Below are positions 28,169 to 37,096 of a stretch of 64,000 bases of DNA, piece after piece (the first letter of the stretch is position 1; each line of letters begins with the position of its first letter). The translations under genes and the position numbers were made by a program. The stretch lies in the NCBI GenBank assembly GCA_036388475.1, contig DASVRT010000116.1, forward strand, positions 1 through 64,000, read 5' to 3'. The stretch is from JALZHR01 sp036388475 (GTDB lineage Bacteria > Acidobacteriota > Blastocatellia > Pyrinomonadales > Pyrinomonadaceae). A model generated the notes under the pieces. The model had not been told where the DNA came from, made no database searches, and worked only from the letters and a program-made list of their open reading frames with translations.

Positions 28169-28681
28169 TTATGCGCCTTTCGCGTTTTCACTCGCCGGGC
28201 GACCGGATAAGGAATTAGGCGAATCCAGATGCGCGCCGTCGTCAACTCCCACGCCCAGACGGTCAACCAATTCGCCGCCGAGCCATGCGGTCAATCCGGC
28301 TAAAGCAAAGCCTGCGAATGACAAAATCAGCGCGAAGGTGCTCGGCGCATAGACGCTCGGAGATGCGGAATTGTAACGCAGCCACCAGCTTCCGATAAAT
28401 AAAAGAAGCACGACCACGTTTCCCAATCCGTGAATTAACCCGACCGACTTTGCGCGCGTATTTGAAGGAATCGCAAACCAGTCAATCCAGCCAAACGGCG
28501 CGGCGGCAAATCCGCCGATAATTCCGGCGGCAATTAAATAATAAGTGACGGTCGCCATTGTCGGATTTCCCCAAACCAGATAAATCACATCAAAAATCAC
28601 CGCGGTTGACAATAAACCGAGCGGAAAAGGAATCAGCATTTGATGAATTGCGTGTCCCAGGATTTTTGCTCTGCTTTCCAT
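28169..28681 (-). CDS. DUF2231 family membrane protein
   Basis: 170 aa with a GGAGG ribosome site. Four hydrophobic helices are seen at about 15-36, 42-62, 83-102 and 113-138. The N-terminal G-H-A-I-H-Q-M-L-I-P-F-P-L-G-L and later L-I-H-G-L-G-N carry the His residues typical of DUF2231, a family suspected of heme or metal binding in inner membranes. The C-terminal 30 residues are polar. It is 75 bases downstream of the SufR-like regulator in the same direction and is probably co-transcribed and co-regulated. Confidence 0.82.
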   Translation of the reverse strand: MESRAKILGHAIHQMLIPFPLGLLSTAVIFDVIYLVWGNPTMATVTYYLIAAGIIGGFAAAPFGWIDWFAIPSNTRAKSVGLIHGLGNVVVLLLFIGSWWLRYNSASPSVYAPSTFALILSFAGFALAGLTAWLGGELVDRLGVGVDDGAHLDSPNSLSGRPASENAKGA

Positions 28682-28756
28682 AATTTTTCCTCCAAATTGT
28701 ATTTATGCGTTTCTGTCTGTCAGCTTAATTTTTACGCTTTCAGACGACAACTAAAC

Positions 28757-29398
28757 TTATCCGTTTGCCCTGATTTCAAATGAGCACGCCGGCATCGCTC
28801 CCTTCTGACAGTGTTCTTTTATCTTCATGCCCGCTACTTCGGATAAAAGAATTTCGGCAAGCCGGCAGACTTCCGGATGCTCTGAAACAGTCGCTGCAAA
28901 AGGGCAACTGCTAAAGCTGCCGATTATCAGCCTGTCTTCTTCCGTATTGAGTCGCGGCGCTCCGCCCAAAGCCTCCAAGACCTCTAAAACCTTTTGTGCG
29001 CGGCTCTCTATACTTTCATCATTCCATTGAATGGGCTGACTGCCGGCAAGTGAAACCGCCACGTCTTTTAAAATCGCTTCTAATTCCTCGGCTGAGAGCC
29101 GCCGTTTCAAAACCCCGAGAAATTGATTAAGAAGTATCGGGTAGGCTTTCGGGAAAAGCTGTTCGGCGTCATCGGTTAAAACATAGGAGAAATGCGGTTT
29201 ACGCAAACCGCGCCGCGTCCCGCGACGTTTGACAAGCCCGTCTCGCGAGAGCGTGTCAAGATGCGCTCTGACAGCGTTATCCGTTAACCCGAGTCTCCCG
29301 GACAATTCTTCGACGGTATCTACCCCGCGCCGCAATAGACCGACGATGCGACCGCGCGTGCTCTCGAAAAAGTTTTGCCGAAACTTAGTCTCTTTCAT
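28757..29398 (-). CDS. SufR-like winged-helix regulator with C-terminal Cys cluster
   Basis: 213 aa. The N-terminal winged helix is at residues 10-70 (V-E-E-L-S-G-R-L-G-L-T-D-N-A-V-R-A-H-L). A middle helical domain follows. The C-terminus has Cys residues spaced as C-P-F ... E-V-C ... H-C ... P-A-C over about 40 residues, the layout of SufR-type regulators that bind an Fe-S cluster and sense iron or redox state. It is divergent from ribA, with an 11-bp inverted repeat between them that is a good candidate operator. The exact subfamily is uncertain. Confidence 0.78.
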   Translation of the reverse strand: MKETKFRQNFFESTRGRIVGLLRRGVDTVEELSGRLGLTDNAVRAHLDTLSRDGLVKRRGTRRGLRKPHFSYVLTDDAEQLFPKAYPILLNQFLGVLKRRLSAEELEAILKDVAVSLAGSQPIQWNDESIESRAQKVLEVLEALGGAPRLNTEEDRLIIGSFSSCPFAATVSEHPEVCRLAEILLSEVAGMKIKEHCQKGAMPACSFEIRANG

Positions 29399-29440
29399 CG
29401 CATTTTCTCAACTTAAGTTTATTTATTAACTCAAAAAAGA

Positions 29441-29470
29441 TAATAAGTCAATAACTTTCTTGACTTATTA
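29441..29470. promoter_or_regulatory. 11-bp inverted repeat, candidate operator
   Basis: TAATAAGTCAA (29441-29451) and TTGACTTATTA (29460-29470) are perfect inverted copies with an 8-base spacer, lying between the regulator start (29398) and the ribA start (29535). The position fits autoregulation and control of ribA. Confidence 0.6.
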
Positions 29471-29534
29471 GATAAAAAGAGTATTTTTTAATCAATAGCT
29501 AATTTTTCATAAGAAGTTAATAGAGGTTCGGAAA

Positions 29535-30167
29535 ATGAAAATATCCCGAAAGCAAGCCGGCAGAGGATTGGGCGCTTCCTCCAATCAAATCAACAGTTTA
29601 CCTATAACTGTCGAGCGTATCGCCGAAGCATTTTTGCCGACTGAATTCGGTGATTTTCAAATCATCGGTTATCGCTCGCTGATTTCAAACGAAGAATTCG
29701 TTGTTCTGACCTGTGGAGTTTTACAGGGCGAGAAATCTACGCTTGTCCGAATTCATTCGCAGTGTCTGACGGGCGACGTTTTCGGCTCGACTAAATGTGA
29801 TTGCGGTCAGCAGCTTCGCGCCGCCCTGAGATTAATAGCTAATGAAAATTGCGGCGTCATCGTTTATCAACAGCAGGAAGGACGCGGAATCGGAATCATC
29901 AATAAAATTCGTGCTTACGCTCTGCAAGATAAAGGCGCTGACACGATTCAGGCAAACGAGCGTTTAGATTTGGCAGTCGATTCGCGGAGTTATGAACAAT
30001 GCGCTGAGATTCTGCTCGACCTCGGGCTGCGCCGCATTCGTTTAATCTCGAATAATCCCGAAAAGATTAGAGCTTTAAAAAATTGCGGGCTGGAAATCGC
30101 GGCTCGCATTCCTCTGAGATTTAGATTGGGATTATTCGGCAGTCAATTACTTTACGGGCTAACCTGA
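29535..30167 (+). CDS. ribA: GTP cyclohydrolase II
   Basis: 210 aa monofunctional GTP cyclohydrolase II, first step of riboflavin synthesis: GTP to 2,5-diamino-6-ribosylamino-pyrimidinone phosphate plus formate and pyrophosphate. The zinc site is C77-x10-C88-x-C90 (C-L-T-G-D-V-F-G-S-T-K-C-D-C). R-I-H-S-Q-C, Q-Q-E-G-R-G-I-G and S-N-N-P-E-K are the expected active-site blocks. No DHBP synthase domain is fused. GAGG precedes the start. The setting, beside a putative Fe-S regulator and away from other rib genes, suggests a second, regulated copy. Confidence 0.93.
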   Translation: MKISRKQAGRGLGASSNQINSLPITVERIAEAFLPTEFGDFQIIGYRSLISNEEFVVLTCGVLQGEKSTLVRIHSQCLTGDVFGSTKCDCGQQLRAALRLIANENCGVIVYQQQEGRGIGIINKIRAYALQDKGADTIQANERLDLAVDSRSYEQCAEILLDLGLRRIRLISNNPEKIRALKNCGLEIAARIPLRFRLGLFGSQLLYGLT

Positions 30168-30262
30168 GGAATAATATATCCGCGAATACATTCACTTATA
30201 CAAATAAAATCGAGCTAAATATTAAGTAAGAATCAGAGCCAAAGCTTATTCATTTGTTCATA

Positions 30263-30297
30263 AACTACCAGGCTAAATGGTCTGGTAGTTTTGTTTT
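30263..30297 (+). terminator. Intrinsic terminator of ribA
   Basis: AACTACCAG (30263-30271) pairs with CTGGTAGTT (30282-30290) around a 10-base loop, followed by TTGTTTT, about 95 bases after the ribA stop. Confidence 0.75.
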
Positions 30298-30563
30298 AAA
30301 TTGGCACTTGAAGGGAGTCTGATTAGCTATAAAATTGTTCGTGCTTCGGTTATCGCAAAGAGAAATTATTTTTCAGGTATTGTCCCGGAATGCGTCGAAC
30401 AAAATGAAGATGCCGCTAAAATTGTCGCGCCGGTCGAGAGAGTTTAACTGGTATTGCCTAAACAATGAGAGGTTTTTAATATGGCTGGATTAGCTTCCGG
30501 TACACGGCTTTCGGCAAACGCACCGACAGAGTTTGAGCAATGATTTTCTAATTTCGATAAACG
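30298..30563. other. Intergenic region with possible gene remnants
   Basis: Short open stretches (for example a 20-codon ORF from ATG 30481) look protein-like but are broken, as if an older gene had decayed. No intact gene or RNA recognised. Confidence 0.3.
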
Positions 30564-31409
30564 ATGAACGGCAAATTAAACTCTATGAAAAACCTAAAAT
30601 ACATTCTTTTATTTCTTATGGTTACGGTTATTCCGACGGCATCCTTTTCGCAAGGAAACGATGCCGTGCAAAATCTCAACGCGAATCAAAATATTAAAGT
30701 AATCGAACTGCGTAATTATGTTGTCAGGCAAGGGCGGCGCGATGAATTTATTAATTTGTTTGAAGAAAATTTTACCGAATCGCAAAACATACTGGGCGGA
30801 TATACATTAGGTCAATACAGGGTCAAGGGCGTTGCGGATAATTTTTTTTGGATTCGCGGTTTTAAGGATATGGCTGCCAGACAAAAATTCCTAAACGATT
30901 TTTATTACGGCTCTCCTGCCTGGAAGCGGCACAAAAGCGCCGCCAACTCGATGCTGCTTAATAATGACAATGTTCATCTTTTAAAACCCTTAAATTTAAA
31001 GGACGGTTCAAATGACGCTGAATTTAATTTTAATAGTAATTGGTTCGGGCAGGAGAAAGGCGTTGCCGTCGTCGATTCTTATATTTCCAATACCAAGCGG
31101 GAAAAGCTGATTGAGTTTGTGAAAAAGAAATATGCGGCGATTTTAAGCAGCTCCAAAATAGAAAACACATCGTTTTGGACGAGCGAAACGACTCTCAATG
31201 AATTTACAGGGCTGCCCGTTTTTCAGGATAAAAATCTTCTGGTTCAGATAACTTTTTATAAAAATGAATCTGAATACCGGAGGAAAATGAAAGATGCAGA
31301 TTCCAGAATGAATGACGAATTAAAAAGCGAAATGGCTGATCTGGTAACGATAAAAAACACGCTTATTATTTATCCGACCGGGAAATCTTTTCTGCTGCAA
31401 AAAAAATAA
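30564..31409 (+). CDS. Secreted NIPSNAP family protein
   Basis: 281 aa; the start may instead be the ATG at 30585. A signal peptide spans about 9-30. Residues about 46-145 are a NIPSNAP/dimeric alpha-beta barrel domain (I-E-L-R-N-Y-V-V-R-Q-G-R-R-D-E-F, W-I-R-G-F-K-D-M, A-W-K-R-H-K). The second half looks like a diverged second copy of the same fold. Members are often adjacent to other secreted small-domain proteins, as here. Function in bacteria is unclear; related barrels act as oxygenases or ligand binders. Confidence 0.82.
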   Translation: MNGKLNSMKNLKYILLFLMVTVIPTASFSQGNDAVQNLNANQNIKVIELRNYVVRQGRRDEFINLFEENFTESQNILGGYTLGQYRVKGVADNFFWIRGFKDMAARQKFLNDFYYGSPAWKRHKSAANSMLLNNDNVHLLKPLNLKDGSNDAEFNFNSNWFGQEKGVAVVDSYISNTKREKLIEFVKKKYAAILSSSKIENTSFWTSETTLNEFTGLPVFQDKNLLVQITFYKNESEYRRKMKDADSRMNDELKSEMADLVTIKNTLIIYPTGKSFLLQKK

Positions 31410-31442
31410 GGATGTTATCAAAACAATTAACGACATTTAATT

Positions 31443-32108
31443 ATGACAAAAACAATTTTATTAAAGACAAGGCTTTCGCTGCTGGTTAGTATTTTGGCTG
31501 TCGTCTGGCTGCCCTTTCAGGCAACTGCACAGCAAAAATCAGACGCATCAAAAAATATCTCTCAGGTTTCGCCTGCGCCAAAGGACGGGCAACGCGATTT
31601 TGACTTTGAAATCGGCACCTGGAAAACTCAGCTGAAAAGGCTTCTGAATCCTTTAACCGGCTCGACAAAATGGGTCGAGTATGAAGGAACGACGGTTGTC
31701 AGAAAGGTTTGGGACGGAAATGCCAATCTCGTAGAACTCGACGTTTCCGGTTCGGCAGGCAGCATCAAAGCCTTGAGTTTGCGTTTATATAATCCCGAAT
31801 CGCGGCAATGGAGTCTTAATTTTGCCAACATCAAAGGCGGCGTGATGGCTGTGCCGACAATCGGCGAATTCAAAAACGGGCGCGGCGAGTTTTATAATCA
31901 GGAAACATTAAACGGTCGAGCCATTTTGGTTCGATTCGTTATCTCGGACATAACGAAGAATTCCTGCCATTTTGAACAGGCTTTCTCCGACGACGGCGGC
32001 AAGACCTGGGAAGTGAACTGGATTGCGACCGACACGCGGGTGAAAGACAACTCTGATAAAAGCGCGCGAAATTCCACTTCGCCCGGTGAGGCTGGCAATG
32101 ATAATTGA
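31443..32108 (+). CDS. Secreted DUF1579-like lipocalin-type protein
   Basis: 221 aa. A signal peptide (residues about 10-29) ends near A-T-A-Q. The mature part begins Q-R-D-F-D-F-E-I-G-T-W-K, the typical opening of DUF1579/lipocalin-like proteins, followed by alternating strands (E-Y-E-G-T-T-V-V-R, R-L-Y-N-P-E-S-R-Q-W-S). It is 33 bases after the NIPSNAP gene and shortly before the DUF2911 gene, so the three probably form one operon. The ligand is unknown. Confidence 0.78.
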   Translation: MTKTILLKTRLSLLVSILAVVWLPFQATAQQKSDASKNISQVSPAPKDGQRDFDFEIGTWKTQLKRLLNPLTGSTKWVEYEGTTVVRKVWDGNANLVELDVSGSAGSIKALSLRLYNPESRQWSLNFANIKGGVMAVPTIGEFKNGRGEFYNQETLNGRAILVRFVISDITKNSCHFEQAFSDDGGKTWEVNWIATDTRVKDNSDKSARNSTSPGEAGNDN

Positions 32109-32149
32109 AGCGGGAATTTATAAAACAAGAATCGAGGAGACAATTAAAA

Positions 32150-33217
32150 ATGTATAAAGCAGTTTTGCAGGGATTTTTGTTCTGCCTGTTGATAGCCGCC
32201 GCATCGGGCTTGACGCCGGCACAATCGTTCGTCCTTGATTTGCCGCTCAAGAGCCAATACGCAGAGGTCACGCAGAGAATCGGGGTCACTAATATTACAA
32301 TCAGGTATTCCCGACCGCTAGTGAACGGTCGGAAGATTTGGGACGGCTTGGTTCCCTACGGAAAGGTGTGGCGCACCGGCGCGAATACTAACACGACGAT
32401 TACGTTCAGCGACCCGGTAGTCATCGAAGGCAAGCCGCTCGACAAAGGAACCTACGGACTGCATATGATTCCGAACGCCGATGAATGGACGATTATTTTT
32501 TCGAGGAACTCGACGTCCTGGGGTTCTTTCACCTACGACCGGGCGGAAGACGCGCTCCGCGTAAGCGTCAAGCCAAAACCTGCGGATATGCATAATGCGC
32601 TTACCTTTGACTTCGACGAGCTTCAACCGGATTCGACGGTGGTTGAATTGAAATGGGAGAAAATCGGGGTTCCCTTCAAGGTCACGGTCGACGTTCACGA
32701 AATGGCGCGAGCGAGCCTGAAGAGACAGCTTCGCACGCTTTCACGCTACACGTGGATAAGCTGGAACGATGCGGCTAACTATCTGCTTGCGGAAAAAATC
32801 GACCTTGATGACGCGTTGGCGTATGCGGACAAGTCAATCGAGAATGAAGATCGCTACGACAACGAAATGACGAAGTCGAGAGTCTTAACGGCGCTCAATC
32901 GCCAGATCGAAGCCGCTGCGGCGCAGAAAAAAGCGCTCGACCTCGCAACGCCGCTTCAGGTTCATCAATTCGCCCGCGAGCTGCTGGCTGCCAAGCGCAA
33001 CGAAGAAGCATTTGCAATCTTCCGCGAAAACGCCAGGAAACACGCCGACCAATGGTTCGTTCATGACGGATTAGCCCGGATATACAGCACGCAGGGCAGA
33101 TTCGACGAGGCGGAAAAGGAAATCAGATTGGCGCTCGATATGGCTCCGGCTAATCAGAAAAGCGACCTGAACGAGCTGCTCAAGCGACTTGAAGCGAGGC
33201 AGGACATAAACAAGTAA
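32150..33217 (+). CDS. Secreted DUF2911 protein with TPR-like C-terminus
   Basis: 355 aa from the ATG at 32150, chosen because GAGGAGA lies nine bases before it; a TTG at 32105 lacks such a site. A signal peptide covers residues 1-25. Residues about 40-180 match DUF2911 (I-R-Y-S-R-P-x-V-x-G-R-K-I-W, Y-G-K-V-W-R-T-G-A-N, G-T-Y-G-L-H-M-I-P). Residues about 195-350 form helical TPR-like pairs. The role is unknown; such proteins are frequent in the envelopes of Bacteroidota and Acidobacteriota. Confidence 0.85.
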   Translation: MYKAVLQGFLFCLLIAAASGLTPAQSFVLDLPLKSQYAEVTQRIGVTNITIRYSRPLVNGRKIWDGLVPYGKVWRTGANTNTTITFSDPVVIEGKPLDKGTYGLHMIPNADEWTIIFSRNSTSWGSFTYDRAEDALRVSVKPKPADMHNALTFDFDELQPDSTVVELKWEKIGVPFKVTVDVHEMARASLKRQLRTLSRYTWISWNDAANYLLAEKIDLDDALAYADKSIENEDRYDNEMTKSRVLTALNRQIEAAAAQKKALDLATPLQVHQFARELLAAKRNEEAFAIFRENARKHADQWFVHDGLARIYSTQGRFDEAEKEIRLALDMAPANQKSDLNELLKRLEARQDINK

Positions 33218-33228
33218 TTTGTCCGGGA

Positions 33229-33434
33229 AGAGAGGAATTTCCTAAATGGATTAATAATGCCGCAACGGTTATTATTAGCAATCTGATGCCGGTAGAAGAC
33301 CAGCGCGAAATTTACCTTTATCGCCGCCTTGTTTCAATAAAGAATCTGCCGAACTGATGCGTCGATTCGTCACCGGCGGGACATCCGGGTTTGCCGCTTT
33401 TGAATGCGGCGACCTGCTTGCCGCTTACGAATAG
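33229..33434 (+). pseudogene. Decayed coding remnant
   Basis: Two short protein-like frames lie end to end: one from about 33229 (W-I-N-N-A-A-T-V-I-I-S-N-L ... Y-L-Y-R-R-L-V-S) to the stop near 33357, then one from ATG 33357 (M-R-R-F-V-T-G-G-T-S-G-F) to a stop near 33434. Neither has a ribosome site. They look like pieces of one older gene, family unknown. Confidence 0.25.
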
Positions 33435-33461
33435 CTAAAGGCAAAACCCGGACCGCATCAT

Positions 33462-33947
33462 TCACTGTTTAGCGACGCCCGTGTTTAAGTAGATTTTCCA
33501 CGCGCCGCGTTTTGAATGTCTTTTCCAAACGGTAAAATATCGCCGTTCCAATGTTTGCGGCTGACCGTCAACCGTAAATTCATAAACAGCCGTGCCTGTT
33601 TCGTAAGCGGTGTTGCCGTCGAGCCAGACGTCGGTCGTCGTCACCGTGAGCTTCGCTTTCCCGCCGCGCTTTTGCATTGAATCGCGCATCAGGGCGAGAA
33701 TTTGTTTGCGCCCTCGATAAACCTTGCCGCCCGCGACGAGCTCCTTTCCGTCCGGTGTGAATGTGACGGGAAGCATCGCCGCATCGCCTTTTGCCCACGC
33801 TGCCACCCAGACGGCGTTGCCGGCGTCAATCGCCCGGCGTACTTTTGTCATTTCGGAATCTGAGGCTTGCTGGGCGTTTACCGCGCAGCTGCCGCAAAAC
33901 AAAATGAAAAGAACGAAAAATGACGGGATTGATTTGAATACAATCAT
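33462..33947 (-). CDS. Secreted SnoaL/DUF4440-like protein
   Basis: 161 aa with an AAGGAAA ribosome site. A signal peptide spans about 8-26. The mature protein has the NTF2-like cone pattern: an N-terminal helix (V-R-R-A-I-D-A-G-N-A-V-W-V-A-A-W-A-K-G-D), F-T-P-D-G-K-E, G-R-K-Q-I, then W-L-D-G-N-T-A-Y-E-T-G and a closing R-Y-F-T-V-W-K-R strand. These proteins bind small ligands or catalyse simple isomerisations; the substrate is unknown. Single gene. Confidence 0.85.
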   Translation of the reverse strand: MIVFKSIPSFFVLFILFCGSCAVNAQQASDSEMTKVRRAIDAGNAVWVAAWAKGDAAMLPVTFTPDGKELVAGGKVYRGRKQILALMRDSMQKRGGKAKLTVTTTDVWLDGNTAYETGTAVYEFTVDGQPQTLERRYFTVWKRHSKRGAWKIYLNTGVAKQ

Positions 33948-34016
33948 AATATTTCCTTTTAATAGATATTTTTAAAGCCCGAATGCCTTATCCCGCAGAT
34001 AAACGGTTTTTGAATA

Positions 34017-34859
34017 TCATTGATTATTTTTAACCGATGGCTTAAATACTGTCCGAAAGGCTTTCAGCGCGGCTGGATGATAAATCGTCGAATGTTTTTC
34101 GTCCGGCATCTTCTCGAAATGCCAGCGGACGCCGGAAGGCGCATTTTTGCCGAGAATTTCCGCAAATTTCTGCGCCACGCTTTCAACCGCTTCCTCGCTG
34201 CTATTGGCAAAATACAAATTCTTTGCCAGTTTCGGACGCGACCGCAAACGCCCGGCGGCATCGTTGACTAATTTTTGATTGTTCCACCAGAGGCTCGGGT
34301 CAAAGGCGATATAAGTATCGAACAAATCCGGTTCGAGCAGAAAAGTCTCAACCACAAACAACCCGGCGAGCGACTCGCCGACAATCGCCGTTTCAGCGGT
34401 CGTGCGATAGCGGATTTTTATCTGCGGCATCAGCTCATTGCGGATGAAATTTCTAAACGCGGCTGAACCGCCGACACGCTTGGCAATTTTTTTATCGTTC
34501 TCGTTTTCGGTCGGACCGGTCATATCGCGCCGCCGCTCGGTATTTTCAATGCCGACCAGAAGGAACGGTCGCATCGTTTCGTTGCCGACCGACACTTGAA
34601 CAAGACCCGCCACGTGCAGGAAATCTTCGGCTATCCCGCCATCAGGCATATAGAGAACCGGAAACCGAGCGGCAGCAGATTCCTTATAACCGGGCGGCAT
34701 ATAAACATTAATAAGGCGTTTCTCGCCCAAAATTCCGGAATCAATCGTAAAGGTTTCGCCGATAACCAGCGGCGAAGTTTTATTCTGAGCAATTGCCTTT
34801 GCGCTGAATACCGAAAAGACCAGAAGAGTCCAAATAACCGCTTTTTGTAATCCAACCAT
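34017..34859 (-). CDS. Secreted esterase D-like alpha/beta hydrolase
   Basis: 280 aa from the ATG at 34859, which has GGGAG eight bases upstream; two earlier in-frame ATGs have none. A signal peptide covers about 1-25. The hydrolase has the nucleophile in V-G-E-S-L-A-G, a D-P-S-L-W-W acidic block, and H in the C-terminal E-K-H-S-T-I-Y-H. It belongs to the Fes/IroE/BesA-like group (COG2819), esterases acting on small esters, sometimes siderophores. No siderophore genes are nearby, so the substrate is open. Confidence 0.87.
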   Translation of the reverse strand: MVGLQKAVIWTLLVFSVFSAKAIAQNKTSPLVIGETFTIDSGILGEKRLINVYMPPGYKESAAARFPVLYMPDGGIAEDFLHVAGLVQVSVGNETMRPFLLVGIENTERRRDMTGPTENENDKKIAKRVGGSAAFRNFIRNELMPQIKIRYRTTAETAIVGESLAGLFVVETFLLEPDLFDTYIAFDPSLWWNNQKLVNDAAGRLRSRPKLAKNLYFANSSEEAVESVAQKFAEILGKNAPSGVRWHFEKMPDEKHSTIYHPAALKAFRTVFKPSVKNNQ

Positions 34860-35249
34860 CTTTTTGTCTCCCATTAAATTATCGCTAATCAAATCTCTAC
34901 AGATTCAGAATACTCTTTCCGGCTTTGCCGTTTCACATCCGTTTTAAAGAAACTCGATTAAGGCTTTTGGTTTTGAATTGATTGATTAGCGGATTAATTT
35001 AGTTATTTTAACGGAAAGCGCCGCTTGAGCAAGTGCCAATTTTGCCTTTTAAGATTAGACCAATTTGAGAAGTTAAGACTTTAACTCGGTAATTAATCTA
35101 TAAAACAGTGGTCTTGAAAGTCAGTTGAAAACCGGCACTTGTTCGATTTCGATTCTCTTTTATAATAATTATTCGGCTCAAAACATTCGAGAGAATATAA
35201 AAAGTTAAATGTTTCAACGGTCAGGCATAAATCAAATTAAAAAGCGACT
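34860..35249. other. Intergenic region between divergent genes
   Basis: 390 bases holding the promoters of the esterase and the PEP-mutase gene. Apart from the promoter at 35139-35166 nothing is recognised. Confidence 0.4.
35139..35166 (+). promoter_or_regulatory. Candidate promoter of the PEP-mutase-like gene
   Basis: TTGTTC (35139-35144), 16-base spacer, perfect TATAAT (35161-35166), 83 bases before the ATG. Confidence 0.4.
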
Positions 35250-36065
35250 ATGATTACTCAAACGGAAAAGGCAAAAGCATTTAAGGCGCTGCACGAGCGT
35301 GCGGGCGCATTTATTATTCCTAACCCCTGGGATTTAGGCTCGGCGCGGCTGCTGGCGGGTTTGGGATTTGAAGCGCTGGCGACGACGAGCGGCGGTTTTG
35401 CCAACTCGCTCGGGCGCTTGGACGGGGAAATCACGGCTGATGAGGCAATCGAACATTGCCGCCGACTTTCTGAGGCGACCGATTTGCCGGTGAGCGCAGA
35501 TTTGGAAAACTGTTTTGCCGATGAACCGCAAAAGGCGGCGGCGACAATTCTACGGGCGGCGCAGGCTGGCGTGGTCGGCGGTTCAATCGAAGATTACACG
35601 GGCAATCCGGCGAATCCGATTTACGAATTTAATTTGGCGGTCGAGCGGGTCCAGGCTGCGGTCGAAGCGGCAGGCTCGCTGGATTTTCCTTTTACGCTGA
35701 CGGCGCGCGCCGAAAATTTTCTTCACGGCAGAGACGACCTCGACGATACTATCCGGCGGCTGCAAGCGTTTGAGAAAGCAGGCGCGGACGTTCTTTATGC
35801 TCCGGCTCTGAAAACGCTCGACGAAGTGCGTCTGGTGACGGGCGCATTGAATAAGCCGTTGAATGTTCTCGCGCCGTTTATTAAAAATGCGACTGTCGCC
35901 CGGCTTGCCGATGCGGGCGCGAAACGCATCAGCGTGGGCGGCGCGCTCGCGCGTGCGGCTATAACCGCTCTTGTACGCGCCGGATTGGAAATGCAAAATC
36001 AAGGCAGCTTCGAGTGGACAGCCGATTCGGTATCGAGCAGCGAAGTGCAGAAATTGTTGAGTTGA
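35250..36065 (+). CDS. Isocitrate lyase/PEP mutase family enzyme
   Basis: 271 aa TIM-barrel protein of the PEP mutase/ICL group (PF13714 type). Visible blocks: I-P-N-P-W-D-L-G-S-A-R, A-L-A-T-T-S-G-G-F-A, V-S-A-D-L-E-N-C-F (metal-binding Asp/Glu), G-G-S-I-E-D-Y, and T-A-R-A-E-N-F-L-H-G-R-D-D-L-D-D-T. The gating-loop Cys of true isocitrate lyase (K-K-C-G-H) is absent. Members cleave C-C or C-P bonds of 2-hydroxy/oxo acids; the exact substrate cannot be told. Single gene. Confidence 0.87.
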   Translation: MITQTEKAKAFKALHERAGAFIIPNPWDLGSARLLAGLGFEALATTSGGFANSLGRLDGEITADEAIEHCRRLSEATDLPVSADLENCFADEPQKAAATILRAAQAGVVGGSIEDYTGNPANPIYEFNLAVERVQAAVEAAGSLDFPFTLTARAENFLHGRDDLDDTIRRLQAFEKAGADVLYAPALKTLDEVRLVTGALNKPLNVLAPFIKNATVARLADAGAKRISVGGALARAAITALVRAGLEMQNQGSFEWTADSVSSSEVQKLLS

Positions 36066-36114
36066 GCTGAACCCGTTGCTTTTCGCAGTTTTGCAGCCGG
36101 AATCAGACCTATCT

Positions 36115-36960
36115 TTATTTATTTATCATTTGTTTGCCGCGATAAACGATAGTTTCGCCGGGTTTCATTTCATAAAAAGCTATTTTCAGTTTTTTAAGCT
36201 CGGCGGCAAAGCCGTTTGAATTTTCGGCGATGCCGGGAAAGGTGGCGTAATGTTGCGGAACAGCCAGTTTTGCGCGCACGGATTTTGCGGCTTTTGCCGC
36301 CATTCGCGGCTCCATTCCGAAATGACCGCCGATATTGAGCAAAGCCAAGTCAATTTGATATTCTTCGCCGACGGTTTCCATATCTTTGAAATAAGCCGTG
36401 TCGCCGGAATGATAAATGGTCGGACCGTCTTTGATTATCAAAACAAAACCGGCAGGGTTTCCGGCGTAGGCTCTTTCGGCTTCGGTCGCGCCCGCTTTCG
36501 GATTAAAAACACTGCTCGAATGAACCGCCGCGGTCATTGCCACCGTCACTTCGCCATCAGCGATTTGAATTTCGCCGCCGATTCCCATAATCGCGTCGGT
36601 TTGCGCCTGTTTCGCCGGAAAATCCGCGAGCTTTACTAAATTGCCGGCTAATTCGGGATTGCTGATAAGTATGGCTCCCGTTTTTTTCGCTATTTCAGCC
36701 GCCTCGCCGACGTGATCGCGATGCCCGTGCGTCAGGAGAATATAATCGACTTTCGGGACGGAGGTTAAAGGGGCTTTGCCGTCTTTTGCTTCCGGGTTCA
36801 AAGGATTACCGAGCCACGGGTCAATCAACAGAACCTTGCCTTTCGGCGTCGTAACCGAGAAAGCGGCGTGTCCGAACCATTTTATTTTCGTCTCCTGCGC
36901 CGCAACCCGATAAACAGACCCAAGCATAAATAAAACCGTCAGAAATCCGAATAACTTCAT
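36115..36960 (-). CDS. Exported UlaG-like metallo-beta-lactamase-fold hydrolase
   Basis: 281 aa with a GGAG ribosome site and a signal peptide (1-21, ending V-A-A-Q). The metal site begins with T-H-G-H-R-D-H (H78, H80, D82, H83), preceded by I-D-P-W-L. Later H residues lie in A-A-V-H-S-S, Y-H-S-G-D-T-A-Y and V-P-Q-H-Y. UPF0173/UlaG-type members hydrolyse lactones or phosphodiesters. Export is unusual for this type and suggests a periplasmic substrate. Confidence 0.87.
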   Translation of the reverse strand: MKLFGFLTVLFMLGSVYRVAAQETKIKWFGHAAFSVTTPKGKVLLIDPWLGNPLNPEAKDGKAPLTSVPKVDYILLTHGHRDHVGEAAEIAKKTGAILISNPELAGNLVKLADFPAKQAQTDAIMGIGGEIQIADGEVTVAMTAAVHSSSVFNPKAGATEAERAYAGNPAGFVLIIKDGPTIYHSGDTAYFKDMETVGEEYQIDLALLNIGGHFGMEPRMAAKAAKSVRAKLAVPQHYATFPGIAENSNGFAAELKKLKIAFYEMKPGETIVYRGKQMINK

Positions 36961-37096
36961 ATTTATCTCCTCAAAAAAATCAATGGCTGTGTCTTTGTTT
37001 TTATTTCCGATTCAAAGATTGCAACAACAAAATCCGAATTTTTTATTTTCTTGTTCACAATCTAAATCTGCCGTGTTTATAAAATAAGTTCGATTT

